64,000 bases of DNA from Phyllobacterium phragmitis. Lineage in GTDB: Bacteria > Pseudomonadota > Alphaproteobacteria > Rhizobiales > Rhizobiaceae. Position 1 is the first letter of the stretch. Each line of letters starts with the position of its first letter. Where the stretch lies: NCBI RefSeq assembly GCF_002980495.1, contig NZ_PVBR01000007.1, positions 1-64,000 of the forward strand, in the 5' to 3' direction. This document shows positions 25,964 through 33,937 of the stretch, piece by piece. A program made the position numbers and the translations under genes. The notes under the pieces are model-generated. The model worked only from the letters and a program-made list of their open reading frames with translations, was not told the DNA's origin and did no database searches.

Positions 25964-26075
25964 AGCGTTTCACTTTCAGATGGAAGCGCGCTGCGATCTC
26001 ACCCCCCTCTGGCAAGCCAGAGGGGGGTGAGATCGCAAACGATTCCGTCAAAACAAGAACCGCTTTAGCGCAGTC
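25961..26075. repeat. TAGAGC-class repeat with an embedded perfect 21-base palindrome
   Basis: TAGAGCGTTTC begins at the IclR stop codon. Inside lies a perfect hairpin of 21 base pairs (25993-26013 and 26016-26036) separated by only AA, made from the outer part of repeat class A (CACCCCCCTCTGGC). A second half at about 26040-26070 resembles the other end of the TAGAGC element (GATTCCGTCAAAACA, CGCTTTAGCG). It looks like one repeat inserted in another. Confidence 0.7.
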
Positions 26076-26082
26076 TACGAAA

Positions 26083-26108
26083 AAAGGGTCCGGAAAACCG
26101 GACCCCTT
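26083..26108 (-). terminator. Terminator of the aldehyde dehydrogenase gene
   Basis: A stem of about 10 base pairs (AAGGGTCCGG with CCGGACCCCTT, one bulge) closes a loop of four A. On the reverse strand it is followed by six T, as an intrinsic terminator should be. It may also work for the forward strand. Confidence 0.8.
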
Positions 26109-26133
26109 CGGAAATTACCGCAATCGCTGGAGA

Positions 26134-27567
26134 TCAAGCCAGCGTATAGGCCGTTTTGACGGTGGTGTAGAACTCGGCGGCATATGTGCCCTGTTCCTTG
26201 GGGCCGTATGAAGAGCCCTTGCAGCCGCCGAACGGGACGTGGAAATCGACGCCGGCGGTCGGCAGATTGACCATCACCATGCCGGCTTCGGCGTTACGCT
26301 TGAAATGCGTGGCGTGCTTCAGGCTCGTCGTGGCGATGCCCGACGACAGGCCGAACGGCGTATCGTTGGCGACATCAAGCGCTTCCTCGTAATCCTTGAC
26401 GCGGATGACCGACGCCACCGGGCCGAAGATCTCCTCGCGGCTGATGCGCATGTCGTTGGTCGCCTCGGTGAAGAGCGCCGGCTGCAGGTAGAAGCCCGGC
26501 GTCTCGCGGTTGAGCCGTTCGCCGCCGAAGGCGAGCTTGGCGCCCTCGCTCCTGCCGATCTCGATATAGTCGATATCCTGCTTCAACTGCGTCTCGTCGA
26601 CCACCGGGCCGATATGGGTGCCGGGGTTGAGCGCATTGTCGACGACGAGACTCTTCAGCCGCTCCGTCGTGGCGGCGACGAATTTGTCGTGGATGCCCTC
26701 GGTGACGATGATGCGCGAGGAGGCCGTGCAGCGCTGGCCGGTCGAGAAGAAGGCCGAATTGACGGCGGCTTCGACGGCGACCGAGAGATCGGCGTCATCG
26801 AGCACGACGAAGGGGTTCTTGCCGCCCATCTCGAGCTGGAACTTGCGGCCATGCTCGACCGAAGCCGTCGCGACCCGCTTGCCCGTCGCCACCGACCCGG
26901 TAAAGGTGATGGCATCGATATCGGGACTGTCGAGCATCGCCTGGCCGACCACCGAGCCCTTGCCCATGACGAGGTTGAGCACGCCCTTCGGCAGGCCGGC
27001 GCGATAGAGAATATCGACGATCGCCCATGAGCAGCCCGGCACCAGTTCGGCCGGCTTGAACACAATGGTGTTGCCGTAGCAGAGCGCCGGCGCGATCTTC
27101 CAGGCGGGGATGGCGATGGGGAAATTCCACGGCGTGATGATGCCGACGACGCCGACCGGCTCGCGGGTGATCTCGACACCGATGCCCGGACGCACCGAAG
27201 GGATGACCTCGCCTGCAAGGCGCAGCGCCTCGCCGGCGAAGAAATCGAAGATCTGGCCGGCGCGGATGGTCTCGCCGATGCCCTCGGCAAGCGTCTTGCC
27301 TTCCTCACGCGACAGGAGCCTGCCCAGTTCCTCCTTGCGCGCCATGATCTCGTCCGCCGTCTTGCGCAGGATGGTGTGGCGCTCCAGGATGCCCGAACGC
27401 GACCACGCGGGAGCCGCAGCCTTGGCGGCCGCGATGGCGGACTTGGCCTCTTCTAGGCCGGCACGCGCATATTCGCCGACGACATCGTTGGTATCGGACG
27501 GATTGATGTTGGGCACGCCGCTCTCACCGATCCATTCTCCGCCAATCAGGTTCTTGTGAAGTGTCAT
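26134..27567 (-). CDS. Aldehyde dehydrogenase, alpha-ketoglutaric semialdehyde dehydrogenase type
   Basis: The 477-residue NAD(P)+-dependent enzyme has the catalytic Asn in PWNFPIAIPAWK, the general-base Glu in LEMGGKNP and the nucleophile Cys in GQRCTASS. The ending GGCKGSSYGPKEQGTYAAEF resembles ketoglutarate semialdehyde dehydrogenases of sugar-acid and hydroxyproline pathways. Such an enzyme would turn the product of the XylX-like protein (9892-11052) into 2-ketoglutarate. The ATG at 27567 is chosen because the TLHKNLIGGEWIG opening fits the family. It is convergent with the IclR gene. Confidence 0.85.
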   Translation of the reverse strand: MTLHKNLIGGEWIGESGVPNINPSDTNDVVGEYARAGLEEAKSAIAAAKAAAPAWSRSGILERHTILRKTADEIMARKEELGRLLSREEGKTLAEGIGETIRAGQIFDFFAGEALRLAGEVIPSVRPGIGVEITREPVGVVGIITPWNFPIAIPAWKIAPALCYGNTIVFKPAELVPGCSWAIVDILYRAGLPKGVLNLVMGKGSVVGQAMLDSPDIDAITFTGSVATGKRVATASVEHGRKFQLEMGGKNPFVVLDDADLSVAVEAAVNSAFFSTGQRCTASSRIIVTEGIHDKFVAATTERLKSLVVDNALNPGTHIGPVVDETQLKQDIDYIEIGRSEGAKLAFGGERLNRETPGFYLQPALFTEATNDMRISREEIFGPVASVIRVKDYEEALDVANDTPFGLSSGIATTSLKHATHFKRNAEAGMVMVNLPTAGVDFHVPFGGCKGSSYGPKEQGTYAAEFYTTVKTAYTLA

Positions 27568-27749
27568 ATCCCTATCCTTCCGTTCACGGCCGATTCCCGT
27601 AATGGGCGGCCCATGCAAATTGCTGCTGTTTCCTACGCGCAGGCAGGCGTCCTTTCAAGACCATAGGGCAGAATAGAAGAAAGCATGCGGCAGCGCTCCA
27701 TCGGCGTTCAGAGCGCACTTCACGTTTTGATGATATAAGAGAGCTGCTT

Positions 27750-28631
27750 CTATTCTGTCTGCATCGACACGGCAGGGGCGCCGTCCGGCGCCTGCCCCGC
27801 CAGCCACCGGCTGACGATGCGCACGTCCTCGTCGCCGAGAAGATGCCCGGTCTCGACGGTGCGAGCGTCGACGCGCGCGCCATTTGAACGCAGTATCGCC
27901 GAAAGCGCCGGCGCATAGGGCGCGTAGAGTTCATCCTGTGCACCGGCGACCGTCAGCACATTGGCCTTCAAATTGGCGGCCGGCGTTTCGTCGAGCACGG
28001 GCATTGGGCGCATCAGCACCGCGCGCTTGACCAGATCCGGGTGCAACAGCATGGTCGCGGCGAGAAGGTTGGCGCCGTTGGAATAACCGACGAAGGTGGC
28101 GCGGCTCAGGTCGAGATCATGGCTATTCGCCAGTCTCGTCAGGAAGCCGACGAAGGCATTGGCCTCGGCGCGCACATCCTTCTGATCGAATTTGACGGGC
28201 GTGATGCTGCGGTACCAACGCGTGCGGCCCTCCTGAAGCACCCGCCCACGCACGCCGAGCAGCACGGCATTCGGCCATATCTTCGAGGCAAGCGGCACGA
28301 GGCTCGCTTCATCGCCGCCCGAGCCGTGCAGGAGAACCACCGTCTTGCCGCTCGGGTTTTCGGTGCGATAGAAGCGATAGAGGAATTGCGGATTTCGAAT
28401 GACCTTGTGGCCGGCATCCGGCTCAGCCGCTTCGTTCTTCTTTCTCATCGTCACACCTTTGCCGAGCCTGACGCCGGCAAGACTCTTCTTCATGTCGGAA
28501 TTAATACCGGAAATTTCATTAGCGGCCACCTCTATCGGCGCAGGCTTCGTGGACTCGAACGCGACAGCAGGCAGCGCGGCGGCCAGAAAAACAAGGGCAG
28601 ACAATACGCCGGTAAGATAGTTCTTCACCAT
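27750..28631 (-). CDS. Exported alpha/beta-hydrolase (phospholipase/carboxylesterase type)
   Basis: The 293-residue product has a signal peptide (VKNYLTGVLSALVFLAAALP, cleavage near AVA-FES) and a serine-hydrolase fold from about residue 85. The oxyanion region is VVLLHGSGGDE, the nucleophile elbow GYSNGAN, a likely acid Asp in AGAQDELYAPY, and a His in ETGHLLG. It resembles YpfH/carboxylesterase-2 proteins but is exported. The ATG at 28631 has AGGA 7 bases upstream. An ATG at 28637 is possible. The substrate is unknown. Confidence 0.82.
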   Translation of the reverse strand: MVKNYLTGVLSALVFLAAALPAVAFESTKPAPIEVAANEISGINSDMKKSLAGVRLGKGVTMRKKNEAAEPDAGHKVIRNPQFLYRFYRTENPSGKTVVLLHGSGGDEASLVPLASKIWPNAVLLGVRGRVLQEGRTRWYRSITPVKFDQKDVRAEANAFVGFLTRLANSHDLDLSRATFVGYSNGANLLAATMLLHPDLVKRAVLMRPMPVLDETPAANLKANVLTVAGAQDELYAPYAPALSAILRSNGARVDARTVETGHLLGDEDVRIVSRWLAGQAPDGAPAVSMQTE

Positions 28632-29026
28632 GAGCATATCCTGACAGTGAGAGGTTAACTAAGCTTTAGGACCTTGTGCCCAGCCACTTTCCAAATCCGT
28701 ATTCCCAAGCCCCACCCCCCCGGGGCCCATGCCAAGCCTTTGTTCGTTGGCCCGTCTGCGAAATTCTCATCACGGAATATAATCTAGTGTAACACATCGT
28801 GTATCTCCAGCGCGCATGCTTCAGCGATGCCTTTTGAAAGAGAACTGATGCATCTCGGCCACAACGGGACTATGCTCCACCGGATATTCGCAGCGCCGCG
28901 CGTCCGTCAGGACGCGTTTTCACAGGCTTCACAGTTTCGTGAAATTGAAACTCTTTGGCGCGGTCGTTTCGTTCCTATGCAGGATACCGGTTTCCATGCA
29001 GAAACGGCGAATTGGAGAAAAACGTC
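28632..29026. promoter_or_regulatory. Divergent gap between esterase and msrP with leader structures
   Basis: The 395 bases have no convincing gene. A hairpin CGCGTCC-GTCA-GGACGCG (28899-28916) is followed by TTTT, like a small terminator. A perfect inverted repeat AGTTTC-N8-GAAACT lies at 28933-28952, about 75 bases before the msrP start. Both may control msrPQ. Confidence 0.45.
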
Positions 29027-29974
29027 ATGACCAGCTACCGCACCCCATTCGTTCCGGCTTCGGAGATCACGCCAAAGGGCGTCTATCTGCGCCGCCGGGA
29101 GTTTCTTACCGGCGCGGTCGCGGCGGGCCTGATCGGCGTTTCAGAAACCGCGGCACAAGCGGAGCCTCTCAAGGCAAAGCCGGGCCCATACGCCACGGAC
29201 GAGGAACTGACGCCGCTCAAGGATGTGACGACCTACAATAATTTTTATGAATTCGGCACCGACAAGGCCGATCCGGCCGCCAATTCCGGCAATTTCAAGC
29301 CCAAGCCCTGGGTTGTGAAAGTGGACGGCCTCGTTTCGAAACCGGCCGAGTTCGATATCGACGATCTGATCGCAACGATGCCGCTGGAAGAACGGATCTA
29401 CCGGATGCGCTGCGTCGAGGCCTGGTCGATGGTCATCCCGTGGACCGGCTTCCAGCTTTCCGAGCTTCTGAAAAAGGTCGAACCGCTTTCATCGGCAAAA
29501 TATGTCGCCTTCGAAACCGTCACGCGGCCGGACGAAATGCCGGGGCAGCAGGGCTTGTTCCAGCCGCTGGACTGGCCCTATGTCGAGGGGCTGCGCCTCG
29601 ACGAGGCGATGCATCCGCTGACCATCCTGGCGGTCGGGCTTTACGGCGAGACGCTGCCAAACCAGAACGGCGCGCCGATCCGGCTGGTCGTGCCGTGGAA
29701 ATACGGCTTCAAGGGGATCAAGTCGATCGTGCGCATCAGCCTTGTCGACAAGCAGCCGCCGACTTCGTGGAACCTGCAGAACGCGCGGGAATATGGCTTC
29801 TACGCCAACGTCAATCCGGAGGTCGATCATCCACGCTGGAGCCAGGCGACGGAACGCCGGATCGGCGAAGACGGCTTTTTCGGCTCCGGGCGGCGCAAGA
29901 CCCTGCCCTTCAACGGCTATGGCGAACAGGTGGCATCGCTCTATAAAGATATGGATCTGAAGGTCTATTACTGA
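29027..29974 (+). CDS. msrP: Periplasmic methionine sulfoxide reductase, molybdopterin subunit
   Basis: The 315-residue protein begins with a twin-arginine signal ([18 protein letters not shown]), so it is exported folded with its molybdopterin cofactor. The cofactor-binding Cys is in [15 protein letters not shown], and segments such as [14 protein letters not shown] and the end [10 protein letters not shown] are typical of MsrP (YedY). It repairs oxidised methionines in the cell envelope, using electrons from MsrQ encoded 1 base after it. Length is close to E. coli MsrP (334 with signal). Confidence 0.96.
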   Translation: MTSYRTPFVPASEITPKGVYLRRREFLTGAVAAGLIGVSETAAQAEPLKAKPGPYATDEELTPLKDVTTYNNFYEFGTDKADPAANSGNFKPKPWVVKVDGLVSKPAEFDIDDLIATMPLEERIYRMRCVEAWSMVIPWTGFQLSELLKKVEPLSSAKYVAFETVTRPDEMPGQQGLFQPLDWPYVEGLRLDEAMHPLTILAVGLYGETLPNQNGAPIRLVVPWKYGFKGIKSIVRISLVDKQPPTSWNLQNAREYGFYANVNPEVDHPRWSQATERRIGEDGFFGSGRRKTLPFNGYGEQVASLYKDMDLKVYY

Positions 29975-29975
29975 C

Positions 29976-30653
29976 ATGGCCGTCATCGATATTGCGCGGC
30001 GCGTCAAACGGCGCAGCGATGCACTGATATGGGCGCTTTATGGTGTGGGGCTTCTGCCGGCGCTATGGAGCTTCTATCTCGGCAGCACCGGCGGGCTCGG
30101 CGCCGACCCGGTCAAGGAATTCGAGCATCGTCTCGGGCTATGGACGCTGCGTTTCCTGATCCTGACACTTATGGTTTCGCCGCTGCGCGAGATCTTCTCG
30201 ATCAATCTGCTGCGCTACCGCAGAGCGCTCGGCTTGCTCGCCTTCTACTATGGCCTGATGCATTTCAGCGTCTATATGATCCTCGACCAGGCGCTCGATC
30301 TCAACACCGTCATCGCCGATATCATCAAACGGCCATTCATCACCATCGGGATGGCGAGCCTCCTCATTCTGGTTCCGCTCGCCGTCACCTCCAATTCCTG
30401 GTCGATCCGGCGCTTAGGCGCCAACTGGACCAAGCTGCATCGCCTGATCTATGTGGCGGCCGCCGGCGGCGCGATCCATTTCATCTTGTCGGTGAAAAGC
30501 TGGCCAGCCGAACCGATCATCTATGCCTCGATCGTGGCCGTCCTCCTTGCATGGAGGGTCGTGCGCCCGTTCTTCCTCAGATGGCGCCGGTCGACACGAA
30601 CGAACGCCCCCCGCCCAGCCGGCAGCGCTTCGTCAAGTCGATCTTTGTTTTGA
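29976..30653 (+). CDS. msrQ: Heme-containing membrane subunit of the MsrPQ system
   Basis: The 225-residue inner-membrane b-type cytochrome has about six spans and histidines in ALGLLAFYYGLMHFSVYMI, WTKLHRLIY and GAIHFILSVK that would ligate heme. It passes quinol electrons to periplasmic MsrP. It starts right after msrP and ends at an inverted-repeat terminator. Confidence 0.95.
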   Translation: MAVIDIARRVKRRSDALIWALYGVGLLPALWSFYLGSTGGLGADPVKEFEHRLGLWTLRFLILTLMVSPLREIFSINLLRYRRALGLLAFYYGLMHFSVYMILDQALDLNTVIADIIKRPFITIGMASLLILVPLAVTSNSWSIRRLGANWTKLHRLIYVAAAGGAIHFILSVKSWPAEPIIYASIVAVLLAWRVVRPFFLRWRRSTRTNAPRPAGSASSSRSLF

Positions 30654-30728
30654 CGCAAGTCCGATGAAAAAAGCAGTTCCTGCTTTTTCCCGGGAAAACC
30701 GGCTCCCACTTTTCCTGGACTTGCTCTA
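30650..30728 (-). repeat. Dispersed TAGAGC-class repeat at the 3' end of a small gene
   Basis: Read on the reverse strand from 30728 the sequence begins TAGAGCAAGTCCAGGAAAAG and continues to a GGTTTTCCCGGG stretch. It closely matches the units of the tandem repeat at 45308-45459. The first TAG is the stop codon of the small gene at 30726-30947. Confidence 0.75.
30668..30688 (+). terminator. Terminator after msrPQ
   Basis: AAAAAGCAG (30668-30676) and CTGCTTTTT (30680-30688) pair perfectly around a TTC loop. The T-rich arm doubles as a U tract. It lies 15 bases after the msrQ stop. Confidence 0.65.
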
Positions 30729-30947
30729 GCTGTCGAAGTGAATGCTGAAGCCCTGTTCGACCGCTTCGCGGCCGATCACTTCGGCCAGTCCTGAATCCGA
30801 CAGGCCGCAATGCGGGAATTTCTTTCGCAAGCGCGACCGAACCGCCGATGTGGAAACGACATCCTGCTCGGGACTTATCGCCTTGAGGTAGTCCTTGACC
30901 TCGTTGACTATCGCTTTCGAGGCATGCGTATGAACCATAGCGGTCAT
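30726..30947 (-). CDS. Small conserved-looking hypothetical protein (73 aa)
   Basis: I do not recognise this protein. It is 73 residues, begins MTAMVHTHASKAIVNEVKDY and looks helical, with charged segments (RSRLRKKFPHCGLSDSG) and no signal or membrane span. The ATG at 30947 has AAAGGAGG 9 bases upstream. The ATG at 30956 would touch that site, and 30938 is another option. The end (SIHFDS) stops at a TAG belonging to a repeat, so the natural C-terminus may have been altered. The strong ribosome binding site supports expression. Confidence 0.6.
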   Translation of the reverse strand: MTAMVHTHASKAIVNEVKDYLKAISPEQDVVSTSAVRSRLRKKFPHCGLSDSGLAEVIGREAVEQGFSIHFDS

Positions 30948-31064
30948 CGGCGTCATCCTCCTTTGAAATGAAATCTTCGCACCTTTTGAGGTAGGAGTCC
31001 AATAATGCATTTGCAACCGAAACGGGGCCATCGGCTCGTCAAGAGGGGATAATACCGGAGAACC

Positions 31065-32057
31065 ATGACGACCATATTCGCCTCGGCGCTGCGCCTTGCC
31101 GGCCGCGCCCTCCTCTTTCTGCTGATCGCCTGCTGCTTTCTCTGGGGTGGCTTCGCCCTGTGGTATCAATTGCCGTTCGGCGAAAGCGGGCGCATCGCCG
31201 CGCTTATCGTCTGGGGTGGATTGTCGCTGGTCATCCTGGCGGCGCAATTCACGTCGAGGCGGCGGCTGTCGCTGTTTGCGGTCGGCCTGGCGATGCTAAC
31301 CCTGTTCGGCTGGTGGTCGACAATCAAGCCATCGCTGACGCGCGACTGGGCGCCGGATGTGGAACACACGGTGACGGGCACAGTCGACGGCAATCGCGCC
31401 ACACTCCATAATGTACGGCATTTCGACTGGCGCACAGCCAGCGATTTCACGCCGCGTTGGGAAACCGATACCTACGATCTCGATACAATCGAAACGGTCG
31501 ATCTTTTCCTGTCCTATTGGGCGGGCCCGGCCATCGCCCATACGCTCGTCAGCTTCGGCTTTGCCGATGGGCGGCACCTCGTCTTCTCGGCTGAAATCCG
31601 CAAGACGCGCAATGAGGCATTTTCGGAGATCGGCGGCTTTTTCAAGGAATTCGAACTGGCGATGATCGCCGCCGATGAAAGCGACATCATCCGTGTGCGC
31701 AGCAATATCCGCGGGGAGCACGTCTACCGCTATCCGATCAAGATCGATGCCGCCCCGCGCAGGCAACTTTTCCTGCTTTATCTCGACACCGCCAACAGAC
31801 TGGCGAAAAAACCCGCCTTCTACAACACCATCACCGCCAATTGCACCACGGTCGTGTTCGACATGGCGCGCACGATCAATCCAGGCTTTCCCCTGGATTA
31901 CCGTGTCCTGCTATCGGGTTATCTGCCGGGATATCTCTATGATGAAGGGCTGATCGCCAATGGCTCGCCGCTTGCCGAGGTGGAAAGGCAAGCGGCCATC
32001 GGCGCCCGGGCGCTTGGCGGCGCGGACGGTTATTCCGCACGCATCCGCGGCCGGTGA
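31065..32057 (+). CDS. DUF4105-family membrane-anchored protein
   Basis: The 330-residue product has two or three N-terminal membrane spans (about 10-95) and an extracytoplasmic DUF4105 domain. The domain carries a conserved acidic/aromatic start (DTYDLDTIETVDLFLSYW), HTLVSFGFADGRHLVFSAEIR, and the NCTT motif in ITANCTTVVFD, a candidate nucleophile Cys. Function is unknown; the fold has been likened to papain-like or NlpC-type hydrolases, but nothing here proves activity. It is transcribed alone. Confidence 0.85.
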   Translation: MTTIFASALRLAGRALLFLLIACCFLWGGFALWYQLPFGESGRIAALIVWGGLSLVILAAQFTSRRRLSLFAVGLAMLTLFGWWSTIKPSLTRDWAPDVEHTVTGTVDGNRATLHNVRHFDWRTASDFTPRWETDTYDLDTIETVDLFLSYWAGPAIAHTLVSFGFADGRHLVFSAEIRKTRNEAFSEIGGFFKEFELAMIAADESDIIRVRSNIRGEHVYRYPIKIDAAPRRQLFLLYLDTANRLAKKPAFYNTITANCTTVVFDMARTINPGFPLDYRVLLSGYLPGYLYDEGLIANGSPLAEVERQAAIGARALGGADGYSARIRGR

Positions 32058-32066
32058 GGCATTCGA

Positions 32067-32414
32067 TCAATCAAGAGCGGCGGTGACGATGATCTCCACC
32101 TTGTATTCCGGGCCGGCGAGCTTGGCTTCACCGGCGGCGCGCGCAGGCGTGTTCGCCGGATCGACCCATGCGTCCCAGACGGAATTCATCTCGGCGAAAT
32201 CAGCCATGTCGTCGAGCCAGATGATCACCTGGAGCAGCTTCGACTTGCTGCTGCCGACATCCTGCAAGAGCTTGTCGACGGAAGCCAGAATGGCTTTCGT
32301 CTGAGCGGCGACGCTTTCGCCCGGCGCACCGACCTGTCCGGCGAGATAAACGGTATTGCCGTGAATGACGGCCTGGCTCATGCGCGGGCCCGGTTCGATG
32401 CGGCGGATGGTCAT
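32067..32414 (-). CDS. RidA-family protein (second paralogue)
   Basis: The 115-residue product has VYLAGQVGA, LLQVIIWLDDMADF and PARAAGEAKLAGPEYKVEI. The Arg of the PAR motif is kept, but the residues after it differ from the copy at 24705-25088, so it is another RidA subgroup. Start ATG at 32414 with GAGGAATTCGCC upstream. It ends 9 bases from the convergent DUF4105 stop. Confidence 0.88.
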   Translation of the reverse strand: MTIRRIEPGPRMSQAVIHGNTVYLAGQVGAPGESVAAQTKAILASVDKLLQDVGSSKSKLLQVIIWLDDMADFAEMNSVWDAWVDPANTPARAAGEAKLAGPEYKVEIIVTAALD

Positions 32415-32589
32415 TGGCGAATTCCTCTTCCTGGTTTGGCCCGATCGGATCGACCGGCGGCTCCTTAATAGCCCGACGCCGGACGATGACAATGGCCGTG
32501 CCAAAATTTGAGAGGATATATCCACGGGAAGTGCGCGCGAGCCGTATGAACGAGATGCCCATTTCCGCATCCGCGCATCGTGCCGTGTG

Positions 32590-32775
32590 TCAGAACCACC
32601 AGACCAACGCGAGAACGACAAGCCCCAGTTCGACCAGCACGAGAGCCGGAAGCTCTCTCCCGCGCGAAGATTTTTTCGTGCAGACGCCAGCAACGGCGTT
32701 GGATGCAATTCCATGATTGTCGTTGCCCGGCTGCCGGGTCCACGTGATGGACTGAAAAGGCATTCCGTCCTTCAT
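32590..32775 (-). CDS. Possible small tail-anchored membrane protein (61 aa)
   Basis: I do not recognise it. The ATG at 32775 has GGGAGA 6 bases upstream. The first 40 residues are polar (including KKSSRGRE), and the last 18 (LVLVELGLVVLALVWWF) form a single hydrophobic span, a layout expected of a tail-anchored or small membrane peptide. It lies in a long stretch without other genes. No homologue is known to me, so it may be a chance frame. Confidence 0.4.
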   Translation of the reverse strand: MKDGMPFQSITWTRQPGNDNHGIASNAVAGVCTKKSSRGRELPALVLVELGLVVLALVWWF

Positions 32776-33218
32776 CCGATTTCTCCCAAAGCTCGTTGGA
32801 TAGAAACTGACCTGAGACGCTTGACTGAATGACAAAACAACAAAGATCCCAAGGATCATTTATGCCCCCACGGCCTGGCTCCGCAGAGCCAGGCCGTGGC
32901 AAGCGTTGCAGAAAACACCATGCCGCATGGAGGGATGGGTTAACCACACGGGGACGAGTGCCCTGCAAGCTCTATCTGTCTGTTCGGACCACTCCTCCGG
33001 CATGGGAGGTCCTTCGGAATTGGCCAAACATTCAAAGGCGGTTCCTCAGTGACTGGCAGACGAATCAACCTTTGATTGGTCAATTAACTCATTCTTAAAC
33101 ATGGTTGTAAAGTCTAAATACACAACTATAGAGAGAGGAATACAATCATATCGTGTTAAACCGATCATTCGTATTTTTTCGAAATCGCCATTCTGCGCGG
33201 TTTTCGGGTGCATCGGAA
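32776..33218. other. Gene-poor stretch upstream of rpmH
   Basis: No convincing gene. A perfect 14-base-pair hairpin lies at 32868-32881 and 32886-32899 (arm CCACGGCCTGGCTC) with a CGCA loop and no U tract. A weaker GGACC...GGTCC inverted repeat lies near 32984-33012. A possible promoter is TTGTAA at 33105-33110 with TATAGA at 33127-33132. A small RNA is conceivable but nothing matches a known family. Confidence 0.5.
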
Positions 33219-33247
33219 TTGACTTATTCGAGGGTTGCATCTATAAG
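33219..33247 (+). promoter_or_regulatory. Strong sigma-70-type promoter for rpmH-rnpA-yidC
   Basis: TTGACT (33219-33224) and TATAAG (33242-33247) are separated by exactly 17 bases, giving an expected transcript start near 33254 and a leader of about 112 bases before rpmH. This is the best promoter match in the window and fits the high demand for L34. Confidence 0.8.
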
Positions 33248-33365
33248 CCGCCCCACGTTCGGACCCTATTGGTCAGACGGCAGTTTGCGTTGCCTGAAAG
33301 CCAGCCGAACCAGCTCCTGTCAAAAGCAGAATTAAGAAGGGCCGCACGCCGCGGTATTTAAAAAA

Positions 33366-33500
33366 ATGAAGCGCACCTATCAGCCGTCCAAGCTTGTCCG
33401 CAAGCGCCGCCACGGTTTCCGCTCCCGCATGGCGACGCCAGGCGGACGCAAAGTCATCGCAGCACGCCGCGCACGCGGCCGCAAGCGGCTTTCCGCTTAA
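33366..33500 (+). CDS. rpmH: 50S ribosomal protein L34
   Basis: The 44-residue basic protein ([20 protein letters not shown] to RGRKRLSA) is the full family length. L34 is part of the large ribosomal subunit. It precedes rnpA by 37 bases, the near-universal bacterial order. The stop is TAA at 33498-33500. Confidence 0.98.
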   Translation: MKRTYQPSKLVRKRRHGFRSRMATPGGRKVIAARRARGRKRLSA

Positions 33501-33537
33501 GCTGGCTCCGCGCGATCGGCGCGGTGACAAAGATACG

Positions 33538-33909
33538 ATGAATGATCAAAAGCCACTCCGCCTTCGCAAGAGAGCGGAGTTTTTGACTGTGCGGACAGGA
33601 GAAAAGCGGCGCGGGCCGTTCTTCCTGCTTGAAGTCAAGACGCGCAGTGAGGCGGGATTCGCCGCGGCCAAGGCCGGCAACAGGCCGCGCGTCGGCATCA
33701 CCGTCACCAAGAAGAACGGCAATGCCGTCATCCGCAACCGCATCCGCAGACGCCTGCGCGAAGCGGTGCGCACCCACGCCGCAGGTGACATGGCGGACGG
33801 GACCGACTATGTGATCGTTGCACGACGTGACGCGCTGGACGCGCCGTTTACCGAACTTGGTAGAGAACTCGCGAAGCGGGTTGCCAAAAAAGCTGAACTG
33901 AAACGTTGA
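33538..33909 (+). CDS. rnpA: Ribonuclease P protein component
   Basis: The 123-residue protein partners the RNase P RNA in tRNA 5' processing. The RNR signature is present in [18 protein letters not shown], preceded by VGITVTKK. The ATG at 33538 is 37 bases after rpmH. yidC follows after 28 bases. Confidence 0.96.
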   Translation: MNDQKPLRLRKRAEFLTVRTGEKRRGPFFLLEVKTRSEAGFAAAKAGNRPRVGITVTKKNGNAVIRNRIRRRLREAVRTHAAGDMADGTDYVIVARRDALDAPFTELGRELAKRVAKKAELKR

Positions 33910-33937
33910 TCCGGTCTGACCGGACCTGGGACCGTCA

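Noticed and set aside
28827-29030. 67-codon frame in the msrP leader
   Set aside because: It passes through the hairpin and the inverted repeat, has no good ribosome binding site and no family resemblance. A leader peptide cannot be fully excluded.
33046-33240. 64-codon reverse frame upstream of rpmH
   Set aside because: It covers the two best promoters of the region and has no ribosome binding site.
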